Shown piece by piece: positions 32,141 to 43,390 of a DNA stretch of 64,000 nt (its first letter is position 1; each line of letters starts with the position of its first letter). Under the pieces are notes generated by a model. The model was not told the origin of the DNA, did no database searches, and saw nothing but the letters and a program-made list of their open reading frames with translations. A program made the translations under genes and the position numbers. Origin of the DNA: Cylindrodendrum hubeiense (Eukaryota; Ascomycota; Sordariomycetes; Hypocreales; Nectriaceae); the NCBI GenBank assembly GCA_014621425.1, contig JAANBB010000023.1, positions 1 through 64,000 on the forward strand, in the 5' to 3' direction.

Positions 32141-32661
32141 ATCACGGCCGGACACCCCAGTCGCAATTAAAACTTCCCATGCACCCTCAGCAATCATCAC
32201 TGCTCTTATGCAAGCCCGCACATCGGACTCGCTCTTTACGTACACCGTCCTGAAACGATACCCGACTTCATAAGCGCCAGTATGAGCACCCTCATCGTTA
32301 CCATCTCGTAAGCTAGTCTTTTATCCAAATCCAAGCCCATCGTTAACTCTAGGTCGTTAGATTCCCCTGCCGCTTTATGAACCTCCCAGCCAAGATGACC
32401 TTCAGTCGCGGCAGCATGTGCCTTTGTCACATCAGTGATGTGGAATGAGGTATAAGCTCCTGATTTTTTCCTATGTAACATTGAGATGACGGTGGCGCCC
32501 GTGAGCCACTGGGGCGTCGGATAAAGGTCCGATCCGGGAGGCCGGGATCCGAAGACTCGAGACCGGAGGACTGGGGCCCGGTGTTTGAAACTGAGATATG
32601 AAAAGGTCTCACATGCCTCAAGATGACACCGAAATATGATGGTATTGGACTCACAGACCAC
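32140..32661 (-). other. Unrecognised coding-like region
   Basis: A 141-codon minus-strand frame (32236-32661) includes LYPTPQWLTGATVISML and YTSFHITDVTKAHAAATEG, with protein-like composition. Toward its end a different frame (GAHTGAYEVGYRFRTVYVK ... RACIRAVMIAEGAWEV) stays open down to the 19-bp element. Together they could be exons or a frameshifted relic. I recognise no family. Confidence 0.3.
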
Positions 32662-33527
32662 AATTAACTACATCGTCGCTTTGAGTGCGGAAATGCTTGT
32701 GGGGCTGCCTGGGACAAATCGGATTTGAGCCGGTATACATTCTGTTAGCAGATACCTCATCTACAGCTGAGCTGCCCACAGAGAAATTGGTATCTCGTAA
32801 ACCTGGGAGAATTCCGATCTGCACCACAACCATTTCCGCACATCTGTTGGACATGGTATAACCAAGATACTATGTAGGGTATTGCAGCTGTTGGAATCTG
32901 AGCAGTCTCCAACAACCCCTGTCTGAAGGCAGCTGGAGTGTTCAGCAGCAGACCAGAATGAGCCCACTACGTTCTTGGTTAGTATGGTGGATGGTTTATT
33001 GGCCAACTAGTTGACGGGCCGTTTCTCCTTAATCTTTGTTCGATAGTCTCTTTTTCTTATTACCAATAGCCTCGTGTCCCAGTCCATCTCTGGACTGGCT
33101 TCGTGCGACGGCGCAGCTATCGTAGCGCCAGAGCGGGTTTCCGTCCTGGCGCCACCGAATGAAGCTTCTCGTCCGCGATGGCCCTCCCTCGCAGCGCTCC
33201 CTCGCAGGTGCACGCGCGCACGCGTAGTCCGATCTTGGTGGCGGCGCGGACGCGGGCTGAAAGTAATTAAACCTGTCAATGTACCCACATGAGCTATGGA
33301 CAGATAGAGCATGGTCACAAAGGGATGGAGTCTCCATGCCATGTTGTGTTGAAGGCCTCGACCCGCATTCTCCACATTGTGCAGATTGGCGGTAATGAGC
33401 CGTTTGTCGGGGGCATGCTAAGAAGGCGACAGAGGGAAGGAATCAAACGTTCATAACTGCTGAATTGGATACATAAAGTCATAAATTCAAGCAGGGCTCG
33501 TGATGAAACACTTTCATGAAGGATGAA

Positions 33528-33601
33528 CTTTGGTTGATTGATGTACTTTGGTTGATGCACTTCGGCTGACGCGCTTTGGCTGATGCACTTTGGCTGATGC
33601 A
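33528..33601 (+). repeat. 14-bp tandem repeat, about five units
   Basis: Units CTTTGGTTGATGCA, CTTCGGCTGACGCG, CTTTGGCTGATGCA and CTTTGGCTGATGCA follow each other without gaps after a first longer, diverged unit. No spacers, so not a CRISPR array. Confidence 0.75.
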
Positions 33602-35113
33602 TTGGCCAGCACGCGGAACAGGGCGGCCATGGCGAGTCGATTCCGTGTCGATTCCACATTCTGCTGCGATTGCCAAGAGATCCCCCCACATTGAGACAAA
33701 ATGGCTAGCGTGAGACGGTAAAGAAACACCAACTTTGCCACTGCGCACATCTTCATCATCGTCGATGGACACTCAAGGAAAGACGAAGAAAAGGACCATG
33801 TCATCTCATGGCATTGTCCAAGAATCCAAGAACCAAAGCCATCCGTCTTCCCATCCGGGTCGTGATTTGCACCTTTCATTCAGATCTACCGAGAACCGAG
33901 GCTGGGAATCAAGTCACACCCCTGACTACTGAATCCTAAAAGCATCTAAGTGGGCCAATAGTTTCAGACAACGGAGCGCCGACAGGGGGAGAATGGCGGA
34001 GAGCCTGCCCATAATAGTCGCCACTAACTAGCGCCGAACCCCCTGAATCGGGATGCTAGCCTCGCCAGTTGCGGCTTGCCAGGCTCAAACTCATTCCGCT
34101 GCTGCAAAGGGCTGATTTGAAGCAGGGCGAGAGAGAATCAGGAGACTTACTTGCAGCAGGAGAAAAAGCCCCAGGGAAAGTGAAATTTGATGCCCCGCCA
34201 GGGGAGTGGATGAATACGAAAAGCACCCAGGGGGTGCCCAGATTGCATCCACCCACAATGACGCAACCGAGGTTTGACGAGGCCTGGAGGGAGATTAATG
34301 CACAGCGTCTCGGCATCCCCTCCCTTTGACACCAAGGTTTCGCAACCTTAAACCCGTCAAGCTTTTATTTTTATTTTGGCGCTGCCAAGTTTCCAAGGCT
34401 GGTGTATGCCCAGTGCTACGTCGGCAAGACGGAAGCTGTGATGTTTGTTTTGTTCCAGATCGACAAGCCGTCCCCGGGTCGCGAGGCTGCGGGTTGCGGG
34501 TTGCCAATGCAGTCACAGCATCCAGCCGCCTCGAGCGAAAATGCCTCAGCGCCTGGCGCGTAGAAAACAAAGCCGGCAGCTGGAATCTCGGCTCTGGGAG
34601 GCCAGCAGTAAGCCCGGAATGTACATAGTAGGACGCCATATGTGGGACTGTGTAGCTGAAGAGCGCCACGGGCGTCGATCTAAAGTACCTTCTCCACTCG
34701 CGACAAAGGATGCGTCCCGGTGCAGACACTGTGGAACCCCCCTAGTAGTTATCATAATTCCCTTGCCGATCAGGGGGACGAGGGAGGATGTCATCCGTTG
34801 GCACCCGTTGGTTTGCCTTTTATATGAGGCAGTCCATTTCGAGCCTTGCCTCCAACACCGACTGCCTTCCTTCACGCCAGCTCGCCCGTCGTTTGCCTCG
34901 CTCGTTATCCTCGATCATAACGACGGCAAAGACAGTCCCGGCACGTGGAATCACCACCCACGACAGGGACTCTTCGTCTTAAATGCGACCGTAATATCTT
35001 CACTTCTCGACCTTGTGCTCCAGTCATTCCTTTGCCACCTTCGGCGCACCACTTTTCAACTCTTACGTGCGGACGGGATTCAAACACGCAACAACCAACC
35101 CGAATCCGCAACC

Positions 35114-37911
35114 ATGGTCGTCCTCGCCCAAACCCCCGGGGTTGCTCTCACCCGTGTGATGGTCCTCTGCTTAATGCTGGTCGTAATCTTAGGCATCACC
35201 ATCAACCACCTCGACCTCAGTGACGATCCTTACCGCTGCAAAGCCCTGATGCAAGAAGGCAGTTGGCTCGACACCCCCGACGCCAATGGAAGCCGGGCGC
35301 CCTACACCAAATGGCAACCTCAGGGTTGCATGCTGCACGAGTACCAGAAGGAAGAGATCTCCGACTGCATGGAGGGACGCCACATGCTCTTTTATGGCGA
35401 TTCTACTACGCGACAGGTTTACTATGCCATGGCTCGTCTGGTAAGTTAGCCCCATCTCATGATACCCATCGGTCGATTTGTCTTGGCACGTGTTGTGACC
35501 AACCGAGCGGCTTGGCATTCGAGCTTAGCACGGGCTTGGTGTAGCATTCATTGTGCCACGAACCAACAACATAGAATGCATGATCACTGACACAATTTCC
35601 CCGTAGCTCGACGAGGAGAAGGCCAACGAGGTCCAAAATGACAGCACAACCCTACACCTCACCCACGATTTGGAGTTTGGTGGAGTGCGCATGATCCAGA
35701 TCTGGGATCCCCTCATGGAGCCTGGCAGCGCCAGCGACACCGTCGACCAGCAGCTCGAGCTCTACCACGTAGAGAAGCAACACCCCGTTCCAATTGAGGA
35801 GCAGCAAGGCCCTGCCTTTGTCTTCATGGGCGTTGGTATTTGGTTCGCCGCCAAGCTCGAGGTCGGCGTATCACTCGAAAGATTCAAGACCGCCTTCCAG
35901 AACGTCTCCGACACCGTCCAGAACAACCACTTTGCGCCCTTCGGCACCCGGCGCATGGATCCTCGCGATGGTGTGGGCTCCGATATTTTCCTTGCCCCTG
36001 TCGCTGTGCCATTCTATGAAGATATGCCCGAAGATCGCAAGACCGGTGTCGCCTCCAACCCCGGCGAGATTGAGGCCATCGACGAGTTCCTCAGGGACGT
36101 TGAGGAGGAGTCCGGCATCAACATGCTCTGGTCGTATCCCGCGCTCTCTCGTGACCAGAAGGGTGTGATGGAGAGCCTCGCGAACGGATTCCATGTCATC
36201 AACTCTGTCGCCGAGGCCAAAGCCCAGATCCTCCTCAACCTCCGATGCAACGCCAAGTTGGACACTCAGAGTGGATTTCCCTACAACCGCACTTGCTGCA
36301 CTGACTACGGTCAGAGGTCTTTTGTCCAGCTGATTATTCTTGCTCTCGGCATCATCTACGTCGGCGCCACTGCCGGTTCTGAGATCATCGCTCTCTGTTC
36401 ACAGCAACCCTCGACATCGTCCTTCTACAACCTCGATGTTGCCACGTTCATCACCACCCTGCTGGCTTGCTACTGGGCCGACCGCACCCAGTCCTTCGCC
36501 AAGGGCTCAAAGGAATATGTCAAATTCGACTTCTATCTTCTTACCGCCCTTTGCTTCATCGTCGGCTTCGTTCTCCTCGCTCGGTCGAAGGCTCCGCCTC
36601 CACGCCCCGGATCCCAGGCTGCGCCAGCTCCAGCTGTCCTACAAGATACAAACCCTCTCTCTCGCGACCAGACCGATGAGTGGAAGGGCTGGATGCAGGC
36701 CATCATTCTTGTTTACCACTGGACTGGCGCCTCTAGGGACCTTGACATCTACATCGGTGTCCGTCTCCTGGTTGCTGCCTACCTGTTTCAGACCGGTTAC
36801 GGACACGCCGTCTTCTTCAGCACCAAGAAGGACTTCTCCTTCAAGCGTGTGGCTGGAGTTCTTTTGAGGCTCAACTTGATGAGCTGTGCTCTCCCCTTTG
36901 TTATGAACACGGACTATATGTTCTACTACTTTGCGCCCTTGGTCAGCTTCTGGTTCATCATTATCTACGCCCTCTTCGCCATCGGCCAGAAATACAACGA
37001 CAACACATATGCACTCCTCGTCAAGATTGCCATCTCTGTGGCCATCTGCCCCGGAGTGATGCTCTTCACGCCCGTCCAGGAGTGGGTGTTTGGTGTTTTG
37101 CATCTTGTCTTCCGTATCGACTGGGACCTTACCGAGTGGCAGTTCCGCCTGGGTTTGGATGGCCTTGTCGTTTATGTTGGTATCCTTATGGGCATTGCAT
37201 CTGTACGGACAAAGATCTTTCACAGGACCCTCACTCAGTCGCATGGACTGGCCGGTGTTGTCGGTTTCTTGTCTCTCCCGGCATACTGGTGGGTTGCTGT
37301 GAACGGCGCCGAGACGAAGCAGGACTACAATTGCATGCACCCGCTCCTGTCTTTCATCCCCATCATTGGCTTCATTGCTGCGCGTAACATCTCACCGCTC
37401 GCTCGCACTTGGTACTCGCGCTCCTTTGCCTGGCTTGGTCGATGCTCCCTCGAGACATTCACTCTGCAGTTTCACATCCTCCTTGCGGCCGACACCAAGG
37501 GCGTGCTCCTCCTCGATGCATTCCAAGGTGACGGCAGCCTTCTCGGCGATCGCTGGAGAGCCCTTCTTGTTATCGTTCCCGTCTTCTTGTGGATCAGCTC
37601 CCGCATGGCGGATGCTACCGGCGGCCTGGTGAAGCTCTTGACCAAAGAGTGGACCTCTAGCTCGGAGCAGGATGACGAATATGACCTGGAGGATAAGGCT
37701 GATGCCGAGCCCCTCATGCGCAGCGGATCGTGGTACTCGAGCTTCTCAGAGCCTATCACCCGCCACATGCCCTCGAACGGTTCTTGGATCAACAACATCA
37801 AGATCCGGTCGGCCGCCATGCTTGTCCTCCTCTGGGCGTTGAACTTGGTAAGTTCCTTGCACTCTATATTACCGTTGAAATACATGCTAACACTGTTTAA
37901 AGCTTTATTAG
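35114..37911 (+). CDS. Cas1p/CASD1-type O-acetyltransferase
   Basis: Golgi-type multi-span enzyme that O-acetylates glycans; the family includes Cryptococcus Cas1p (capsule glucuronoxylomannan) and mammalian CASD1 (sialic acid). 858 aa in three exons: 35114-35440, 35607-37847 and a 9-nt last exon at 37903-37911 (LY-stop), all in phase. After one N-terminal membrane anchor (VMVLCLMLVVILGITI), a lumenal SGNH-like domain carries RHMLFYGDSTTRQVYYAMARL (catalytic Ser in GDS) and later VFMGVGIWFAAKL. About twelve membrane helices follow from residue ~330 on (VQLIILALGIIYVGA onward), with GYGHAVFFSTKKDFSFKR and YWWVAVNGAETKQDYNCMHP as family-typical loops, then an acidic cytosolic tail. Not related to CRISPR Cas1. 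Codon use is strongly C-ending, suggesting good expression. Confidence 0.93.
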
Positions 37912-38997
37912 AGATGTACTATTAGGCGTTTGGTGTAAGTAATATCATTGACGACTGGGTTAGTCGCAGGATAACGAGAAGAACCACATGGTTCAATGGT
38001 GCAAGACCAATAGCTATGGATTAGACATACGCTGGCTTGCTGTTTTCATGGCACACACACCCGAATTGGGCGAGACCGTGGGAGAAAGTTTACAAACTTC
38101 ACCACAAACCTCGATGACACGAGACATAGATTTTTTTGTAAATTAAACATACATTATTCACATTTCATGTTGGTTCCGTCAAATCATGCTAGCGCCCCCA
38201 AAGAACGGCATCGTATTCAAGGGCGATGTCTCGACCTCGGGGTTCTGACGTTGTCAAATGCTAACAATTCGGGTTTGAAGTGTGCCTTTGTTATGTTCAA
38301 GTGAGGATTTGTGCACTAATTCTAATGGTCAGTGGTTGATGTAAGCTTAATGTGAAATGAGTAATTAGCTGTTACATAAGCGCGCCACATTTTTAGCAGA
38401 TAGGCATAAATGCAAGGTTATGAGCATCATTTACCACGTACTATTCCCGTCTTCATCACCAAATAAAGTCCCTATCATGGTCGCGGTATCGCTCAAAATG
38501 GCGCAATCATCATGCATGGCACAAGGTCCAGATTTTGGTACGTCGGCTTCTTTGAGTATCGCTGAGAACTTGCTGAAATATTTTATCCTAGCGAATGCGA
38601 AATGTTTTCAACGATCGAAACGATCAACTGGGTATCCTTCACGGAGTCAATGATGGATGTACGTGGCACCATTTAAATTTAACTCTTGCCCACTACAGTT
38701 TAGCCCGAGATCTAAAACAAGAGGACCTCATCTAACTGTGGTATAGAAAGATTCGCTGATGCTACTGACCACTCATGGTTGGAGGTATTGACAAAAATAA
38801 CGAAGGGGGAGGGGGCGGACTTGGAGGCTATCGGGACTTAACACGAGGATCTCGCAAAGTAAGTGCATATGACACTTGAGTAGAGGTTCAGCCACAGGGT
38901 TTTATTTATCTCACAACTGGCTACTTAACTAATCCGGACTGTACAAGAACAGACATCTGTTTTCTATTGTAATCTAGTTTACTGCGCACAAATCGAT
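37912..38997. other. Intergenic, no gene seen
   Basis: Convergent 3' flanks of the O-acetyltransferase and the FAD oxidase. AT-richer in places; no supported open frame. Confidence 0.55.
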
Positions 38998-40506
38998 CTA
39001 AGGAAGGGGAATGGACTGGGCATGGTTGATGAACAGTCCCTCAGGGTCATACTTGGCCTTGATCTGCTTAAGGCGGTTGTAGTTGGCTCCATAGAGACGC
39101 GAACTCCACTCCGCCTCATTGAGTTCCGTATCGGCATAGTTGACAAAACCTCGGAGGGGAGCACCAGAATCCGTCAGAGCCTGCTCGAACGGCTTGATGA
39201 GTCCCTTCAAATACGAGGGACCGTCAGCGGGGTAGTTGTTGGCATCAACCGAGAAGGCCTCCCAGCGGATGAGCCAGAGGTTCTTGCCGTGGGCGTAAGC
39301 AGTGTCGGAATCGGCAATCTTGCGGGACACACCACCCCAGAGGTCAAAGAATCCCGACTTTCGCAGGTCGGTGCGGTTGAAGGCCAGGGTTGTGCTGGTG
39401 TAGAGGGTGCGGACTTGCTCAAAGGTCAGAGGATGGTCGGTGGTGGTCGTGAGAGCCTGGGTATAAAAGGCACGGCCGCCGAGGGCACCGCCGTTGGCTG
39501 CGTTCATGCCCGCACCAGCGACAGAGACCTCCATATCCCAGAAGCCCAGCTCGCTCTGCTGGAGCACAGTGGTTGCGCTAATGGCCTGGAGCTTTTGGAG
39601 CAAGGGGGCGATGGTCTTGTTGAATTTGGCTGGGTTTCCGTAGAAGTATCCAGTGCCGCTGTAGGGAGGTGCGCTCAGACTCCAGCGAAGAGCAAGCTCA
39701 TCTGGGCATTTCGAGCTGGTGGCATAGTCCTGGATGGCAATGAGGGCCTTGGCTCCAGCGTCAACATCCACGTCGCCGATGGAGAGCGTAAAGTTGACGG
39801 CCGTTTCGTACTTGGGCTTGTGGGTCTGGGTAGTCATGGAGAGAATGATACCGTAGGACGCTCCAGCGCCTTGGGCAGCCCAGAAGAGGTCAGATCCCTT
39901 CTTGGCGTTGACAATGGTGCCGTTGTAGAGCATATACTCGACGGAAACAAGGTTGTCCATGGGTGTGCCATAGTGGCGGGATGTGCTGCCGAAGCCACCT
40001 CCGATGCTGGAGCCAGCAACACCAACGTGAGCTCCACGAACGTGGGGAATGTGACGCCCAGCTGTATCCCAGAGATACTTGAGAACGGGGCCAACATGAG
40101 TGCCGCCTCCAAATTTCAGGAGCTTGCTGGACTTGTCATAGCTGACGGCATCAAAGGCCGCCATGCTAATGACCAGGTTTCCATCGTCACCAAACCCATA
40201 GCCTTGGAAGGAATGGGCAGCTCCGAGAGCGGAGGCCTTGACAGAAGAATTGCGAGCGCAGTCGAGGGACAGAGCGACCTGATCTTTGGTCTCGGGGAAG
40301 GCAATGCAGGCTGGGTTGGGAGTGAGTCGCTTCTGGAACTGAACCACCTCAGTGGCCCATGTGCTGTCCGAGCTGATGACGTTACGCACACCAGCACTGG
40401 TCAAGCAAGACTGGAGGGCGGTGCTCTCTTGAGCAGTAACAAAAGAGGGAGCAATGCTAAGGAGAGATGCAACGGCAAACCGCTTAAAGGATAGTTGAGA
40501 ATCCAT
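38998..40506 (-). CDS. Secreted FAD-linked oxidase (berberine-bridge/glucooligosaccharide-oxidase family)
   Basis: Extracellular flavoprotein that likely oxidises a sugar or alcohol to a lactone or aldehyde while reducing O2 to H2O2. The start at 40506 gives a signal peptide (FKRFAVASLLSIAPSFVTA); a Met 25 codons upstream would bury it. 502 aa, no intron. The FAD_binding_4 (PCMH) fold shows ALGAAHSFQGYGFG (His that can carry 8-alpha-histidyl FAD) and GVAGSSIGGGFGSTSRHYG. The position that is Cys in bicovalent members appears replaced here, so single covalent attachment is likely. The C-terminal BBE segment ends YGANYNRLKQIKAKYDPEGLF. It is divergent to a secreted lactonase, which fits sugar lactone as product. 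Exact substrate unknown. Confidence 0.9.
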   Translation of the reverse strand: MDSQLSFKRFAVASLLSIAPSFVTAQESTALQSCLTSAGVRNVISSDSTWATEVVQFQKRLTPNPACIAFPETKDQVALSLDCARNSSVKASALGAAHSFQGYGFGDDGNLVISMAAFDAVSYDKSSKLLKFGGGTHVGPVLKYLWDTAGRHIPHVRGAHVGVAGSSIGGGFGSTSRHYGTPMDNLVSVEYMLYNGTIVNAKKGSDLFWAAQGAGASYGIILSMTTQTHKPKYETAVNFTLSIGDVDVDAGAKALIAIQDYATSSKCPDELALRWSLSAPPYSGTGYFYGNPAKFNKTIAPLLQKLQAISATTVLQQSELGFWDMEVSVAGAGMNAANGGALGGRAFYTQALTTTTDHPLTFEQVRTLYTSTTLAFNRTDLRKSGFFDLWGGVSRKIADSDTAYAHGKNLWLIRWEAFSVDANNYPADGPSYLKGLIKPFEQALTDSGAPLRGFVNYADTELNEAEWSSRLYGANYNRLKQIKAKYDPEGLFINHAQSIPLP

Positions 40507-41382
40507 GGCTGCTAAGGACCACGAGAGTGAGCTTAGGTAGAGAGGCAGAGAATGTGATTGACAACCTGGCAAAGACACCACCTTTCGCCATGACCATCTG
40601 ATTACTTATATCCCATCATTCCGCTCGGTAGCTTAACCACTGTCCCGGACCTCCGACCACGCTTGTATCTTCCTGACAAATGCCACGATCAGCGCGATTT
40701 GCTGCCGGAACTATGGACCTTCCACTTGCGCAACATGACACACGGTAGTCTACCTAGCTTTAATCCTGTTTTGTTCGTATTAATCAAAATAATGCGTCTT
40801 GGTATGCTCAGCCTCTCTCGCGTAAACCTTAACGAGTGGCACGGTCTCGCCCGGTAGGCCAATTCCAAGAATTGAGCCCATTTTTTAGGCTCCGGATGGT
40901 ACCGACGTCACAAGTTCGGGTTGCATTATTCGGCCGCAAATGAGGCCCCCCTGCAATCCAGGAAAGTCAATCCGCTGTTTATGCTCCCGGACGTACCGAC
41001 ACAAATTAAGCTTGTATCATCTGTGTCAAAGCCCACTACTGTCCCTGACCCTAGAGCCTTGGCGTGGATGCCCCTGTCAACGGCTTATTGGTGGATCATT
41101 GAGACGATGGGCCTTGAGGGCTTGCAATTTTCCGTAGCTGCCGCGTAGAGACTCGAGCTCGATTATCGGGAAGGTAGCATCCAGGCCAAGGAAACAATGG
41201 TATATCAATCGGGGGTCGGCCCCTTGCGCATATATCGAAAAGTGGTTCTGCGCCCCCGCATTGCATCGTATCTCATCTTTCAACTTCTCTTCTAAGCTGA
41301 CCCGGGACTTTGGAGACTTCTACTTTGCATAAACCTCCCACATATTGACAGGTCCACGTGTGACTCATTTATTCCACCCAAA
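40507..41382. other. Divergent promoter, FAD oxidase / lactonase
   Basis: 876 bp between the two start codons, allowing joint control of two secreted proteins. I found no repeated operator. Open frames inside are short and unsupported. Confidence 0.55.
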
Positions 41383-42722
41383 ATGCACCGAATCAGTCTG
41401 AATCTCCTCGCCGGGCTGGGACTTTGGGCAAGCTCCTGCAGCGCCGTCACTCTTTTCGCAGCGGACTCAGGAGGCAATGTGACGACGCTTGCGCTCACCA
41501 AATCCGGCAGCAACTACACCCTGGCTGTCACTGCCAAGACGGCCGAGTGTGAAGTTAACCCTTCGTGGATAAACATCGACAAGAGCAGCCGTGTGTTGTA
41601 CTGCCTAGACCGCGGTAGCAGCTCTTCGACTTCAGGCTCGCTAAACTCATTCTCAATCGACGCAAATGGAGCCCTTTCCCGCCTGGATCGTGTGACCGCG
41701 CCCTTGAGCGGTGTTGCTGGCGGGATAATCACCACCAGCACAGGAGCACGAGCTATTGTGAGTGCTTCCTAGTAAGTACCAAGCTCTAGGGGGATGAAAG
41801 CCTCATCCTTCAAAAATACGAAAGGAAACTGACACACGGCAGCAACCAAAGCGCAGCTGCCGTCTACGCTCTGGGGGAAAACGGAGATCTGCCAGGGACC
41901 GGGCCGTTGCAGCAGATCTTCCCCACGCTGAATAAGACTGGGCCAGTTCCGTCTCGCCAAGACAGAAGTTACCTTCACGATGTGATTGTGGACCCTACAA
42001 ACAAATATGTGGTTCTTATGGACCTCGGTGGCGACTTGGGTCGCGTGTATACCTACGATAAGAATACCGTTGCTCCCATCGCCGAGGTAGACGGATTGGT
42101 GACTGCACCTGGTACCGGACCCCGCCACGGAGTCTTCCACACCTTTAAAAACGGCAAGGTGTTTTTCTTCTTTAACGGAGAGCTTGACCAAAAGGTGTAC
42201 TCGTACCGTGTCAAGTATACGAAGTCTGGTTTGTCATTCAAGAAGGTGTTTGAGATTCCCGCCATCGACGCCAGCCTTCCTGCGACACAGGCTCCCACTA
42301 GCGAGATTGCATTGAGCGTAAGTGATATTGACCGGATAGCTCATATCCAAAGTGGAAGACTCTAGTCACTGACGATTTTCTAGCCCGACAAGCGCTTCCT
42401 CGTTGTGTCGAACCGTGAGAAGTCATTCCGAGACTCGCCAATTTTGGGATCTGGCCCCTCGGACACGCTGTCTACTTTTGCCATCAACAGTGATGGCACC
42501 CTGAAGCTTGTGCAGCTTGCTCCTTCAGGTGGCTGGTCCCCGCGTCAGTTTTCTTTCAACAAAAAGGGTGATATGATTGCAGTTGGTCATCAGAACAACA
42601 GGACAGTCGTTATCTGGAAGCGCGATATCAAGTCTGGAAAGATCGTTCTTGAAGAAGATGGAGGCAAGATCGGACAAGTGACGCTTACTGGTGCCGTTGT
42701 GTCGACTATCTGGGACGAGTAG
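41383..42722 (+). CDS. Secreted seven-bladed beta-propeller lactonase (PF10282-like)
   Basis: Lactone hydrolase/cyclase-family protein, 400 aa, in three exons (41383-41771, 41843-42317, 42384-42722), all junctions in phase. Signal peptide: MHRISLNLLAGLGLWASSCS, cleavage likely before VTLFAADS. Family marks are CEVNPSWINIDKSSRVLYCL, SYLHDVIVDPTNKYVVLMDL (His-Asp-x3-Asp-P), GPRHGVFHTF and the closing SPRQFSFNKKGDMIAVGHQN. These resemble fungal carboxymuconate-cyclase/6-phosphogluconolactonase-like proteins. Divergent from a secreted FAD oxidase, so a role in opening the lactone made by that enzyme is the simplest reading. Confidence 0.9.
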
Positions 42723-43390
42723 AGACTCCAGCACGAAATATGTAGAAAATTCTACAGAATTCTTCAGAGATGGTTGGTAACTCAACATCAACATGTCTCG
42801 CGTTGTATGAGACGTATAGTATGACGAATTGGCCAAGGTGAAGTCGCTACCAGCAGGTGAATCATCAAATCGAAGTTGTGGTGGAATAATATGTCAGTTT
42901 CCCAATTGGGAACGGGGCAATTCGCTCCTTTGCTTAAAAGAGTGCGAGCGGCGTTACGGAAATAGGGATGGTTCATTTGTTCCTGCATCGCTTAAATTAA
43001 GCACATGGGGCTACCGATGCTAATTATCCTATTTGTCCGGTTAAAACGAGGTCCTTGCCATCAACAAACAAGCTACTCAAGGCCAAGCTATTGAACAGCA
43101 CATACATATATATATGCATGAATAAGATCTAGTATACATAAAATAATACAAATACCATTGTCTTGCTTATATTAGAGCAGGATATAAACTCGGTCTATAA
43201 TCGTTTTTGGTGTCAACATCGTCATCAAGATCCAGACTCCAATTTGATCGAATAAGAAATTATGCTCTAGATGTTAGATTAGAAATTAAGATACCTCTCA
43301 GACAGAATGCGAAAACTGCAGTAAAATGTATTCTATTATTCTTTCTAGTATCTAAATCCCTGGTGTTAGCAATATGGTTGACATTGCTCT
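42723..43390. other. AT-rich intergenic region
   Basis: Convergent 3' flanks of the lactonase and aminotransferase. 43080-43200 is very AT-rich with (AT)n runs. No gene. Confidence 0.55.

Larger units (their letters stand above)
31327..35113. other. Gene-poor 3.8-kb stretch
   Basis: No gene I can name. It holds the second copy of the 19-bp dispersed element (32122-32140), a coding-like but unrecognised minus-strand stretch (32140-32661), a 14-bp tandem repeat (33528-33601) and several long but overlapping open frames in GC-rich DNA at 33.0-34.8 kb that lack motifs and conflict between strands. The last 500 bp is the promoter and leader of the O-acetyltransferase gene. Confidence 0.5.

Noticed and set aside
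33528..33601. CRISPR-like array
   Set aside because: Units of 14 bp follow directly without spacers in a eukaryotic genome; it is a minisatellite.
36639..37340. 233-codon minus-strand open frame
   Set aside because: Antisense to the membrane domain of the O-acetyltransferase; no motif.
35114..37911. CRISPR-associated Cas1
   Set aside because: The name Cas1p here refers to the fungal glycan O-acetyltransferase with a GDS motif and about twelve membrane helices; there is no integrase and no array.
39022..40494. 490-codon plus-strand open frame
   Set aside because: It lies antisense to the FAD oxidase. It has no domain, is Gly/Val-rich as expected for the complement of a GC-rich gene, and the minus strand has a full family match.
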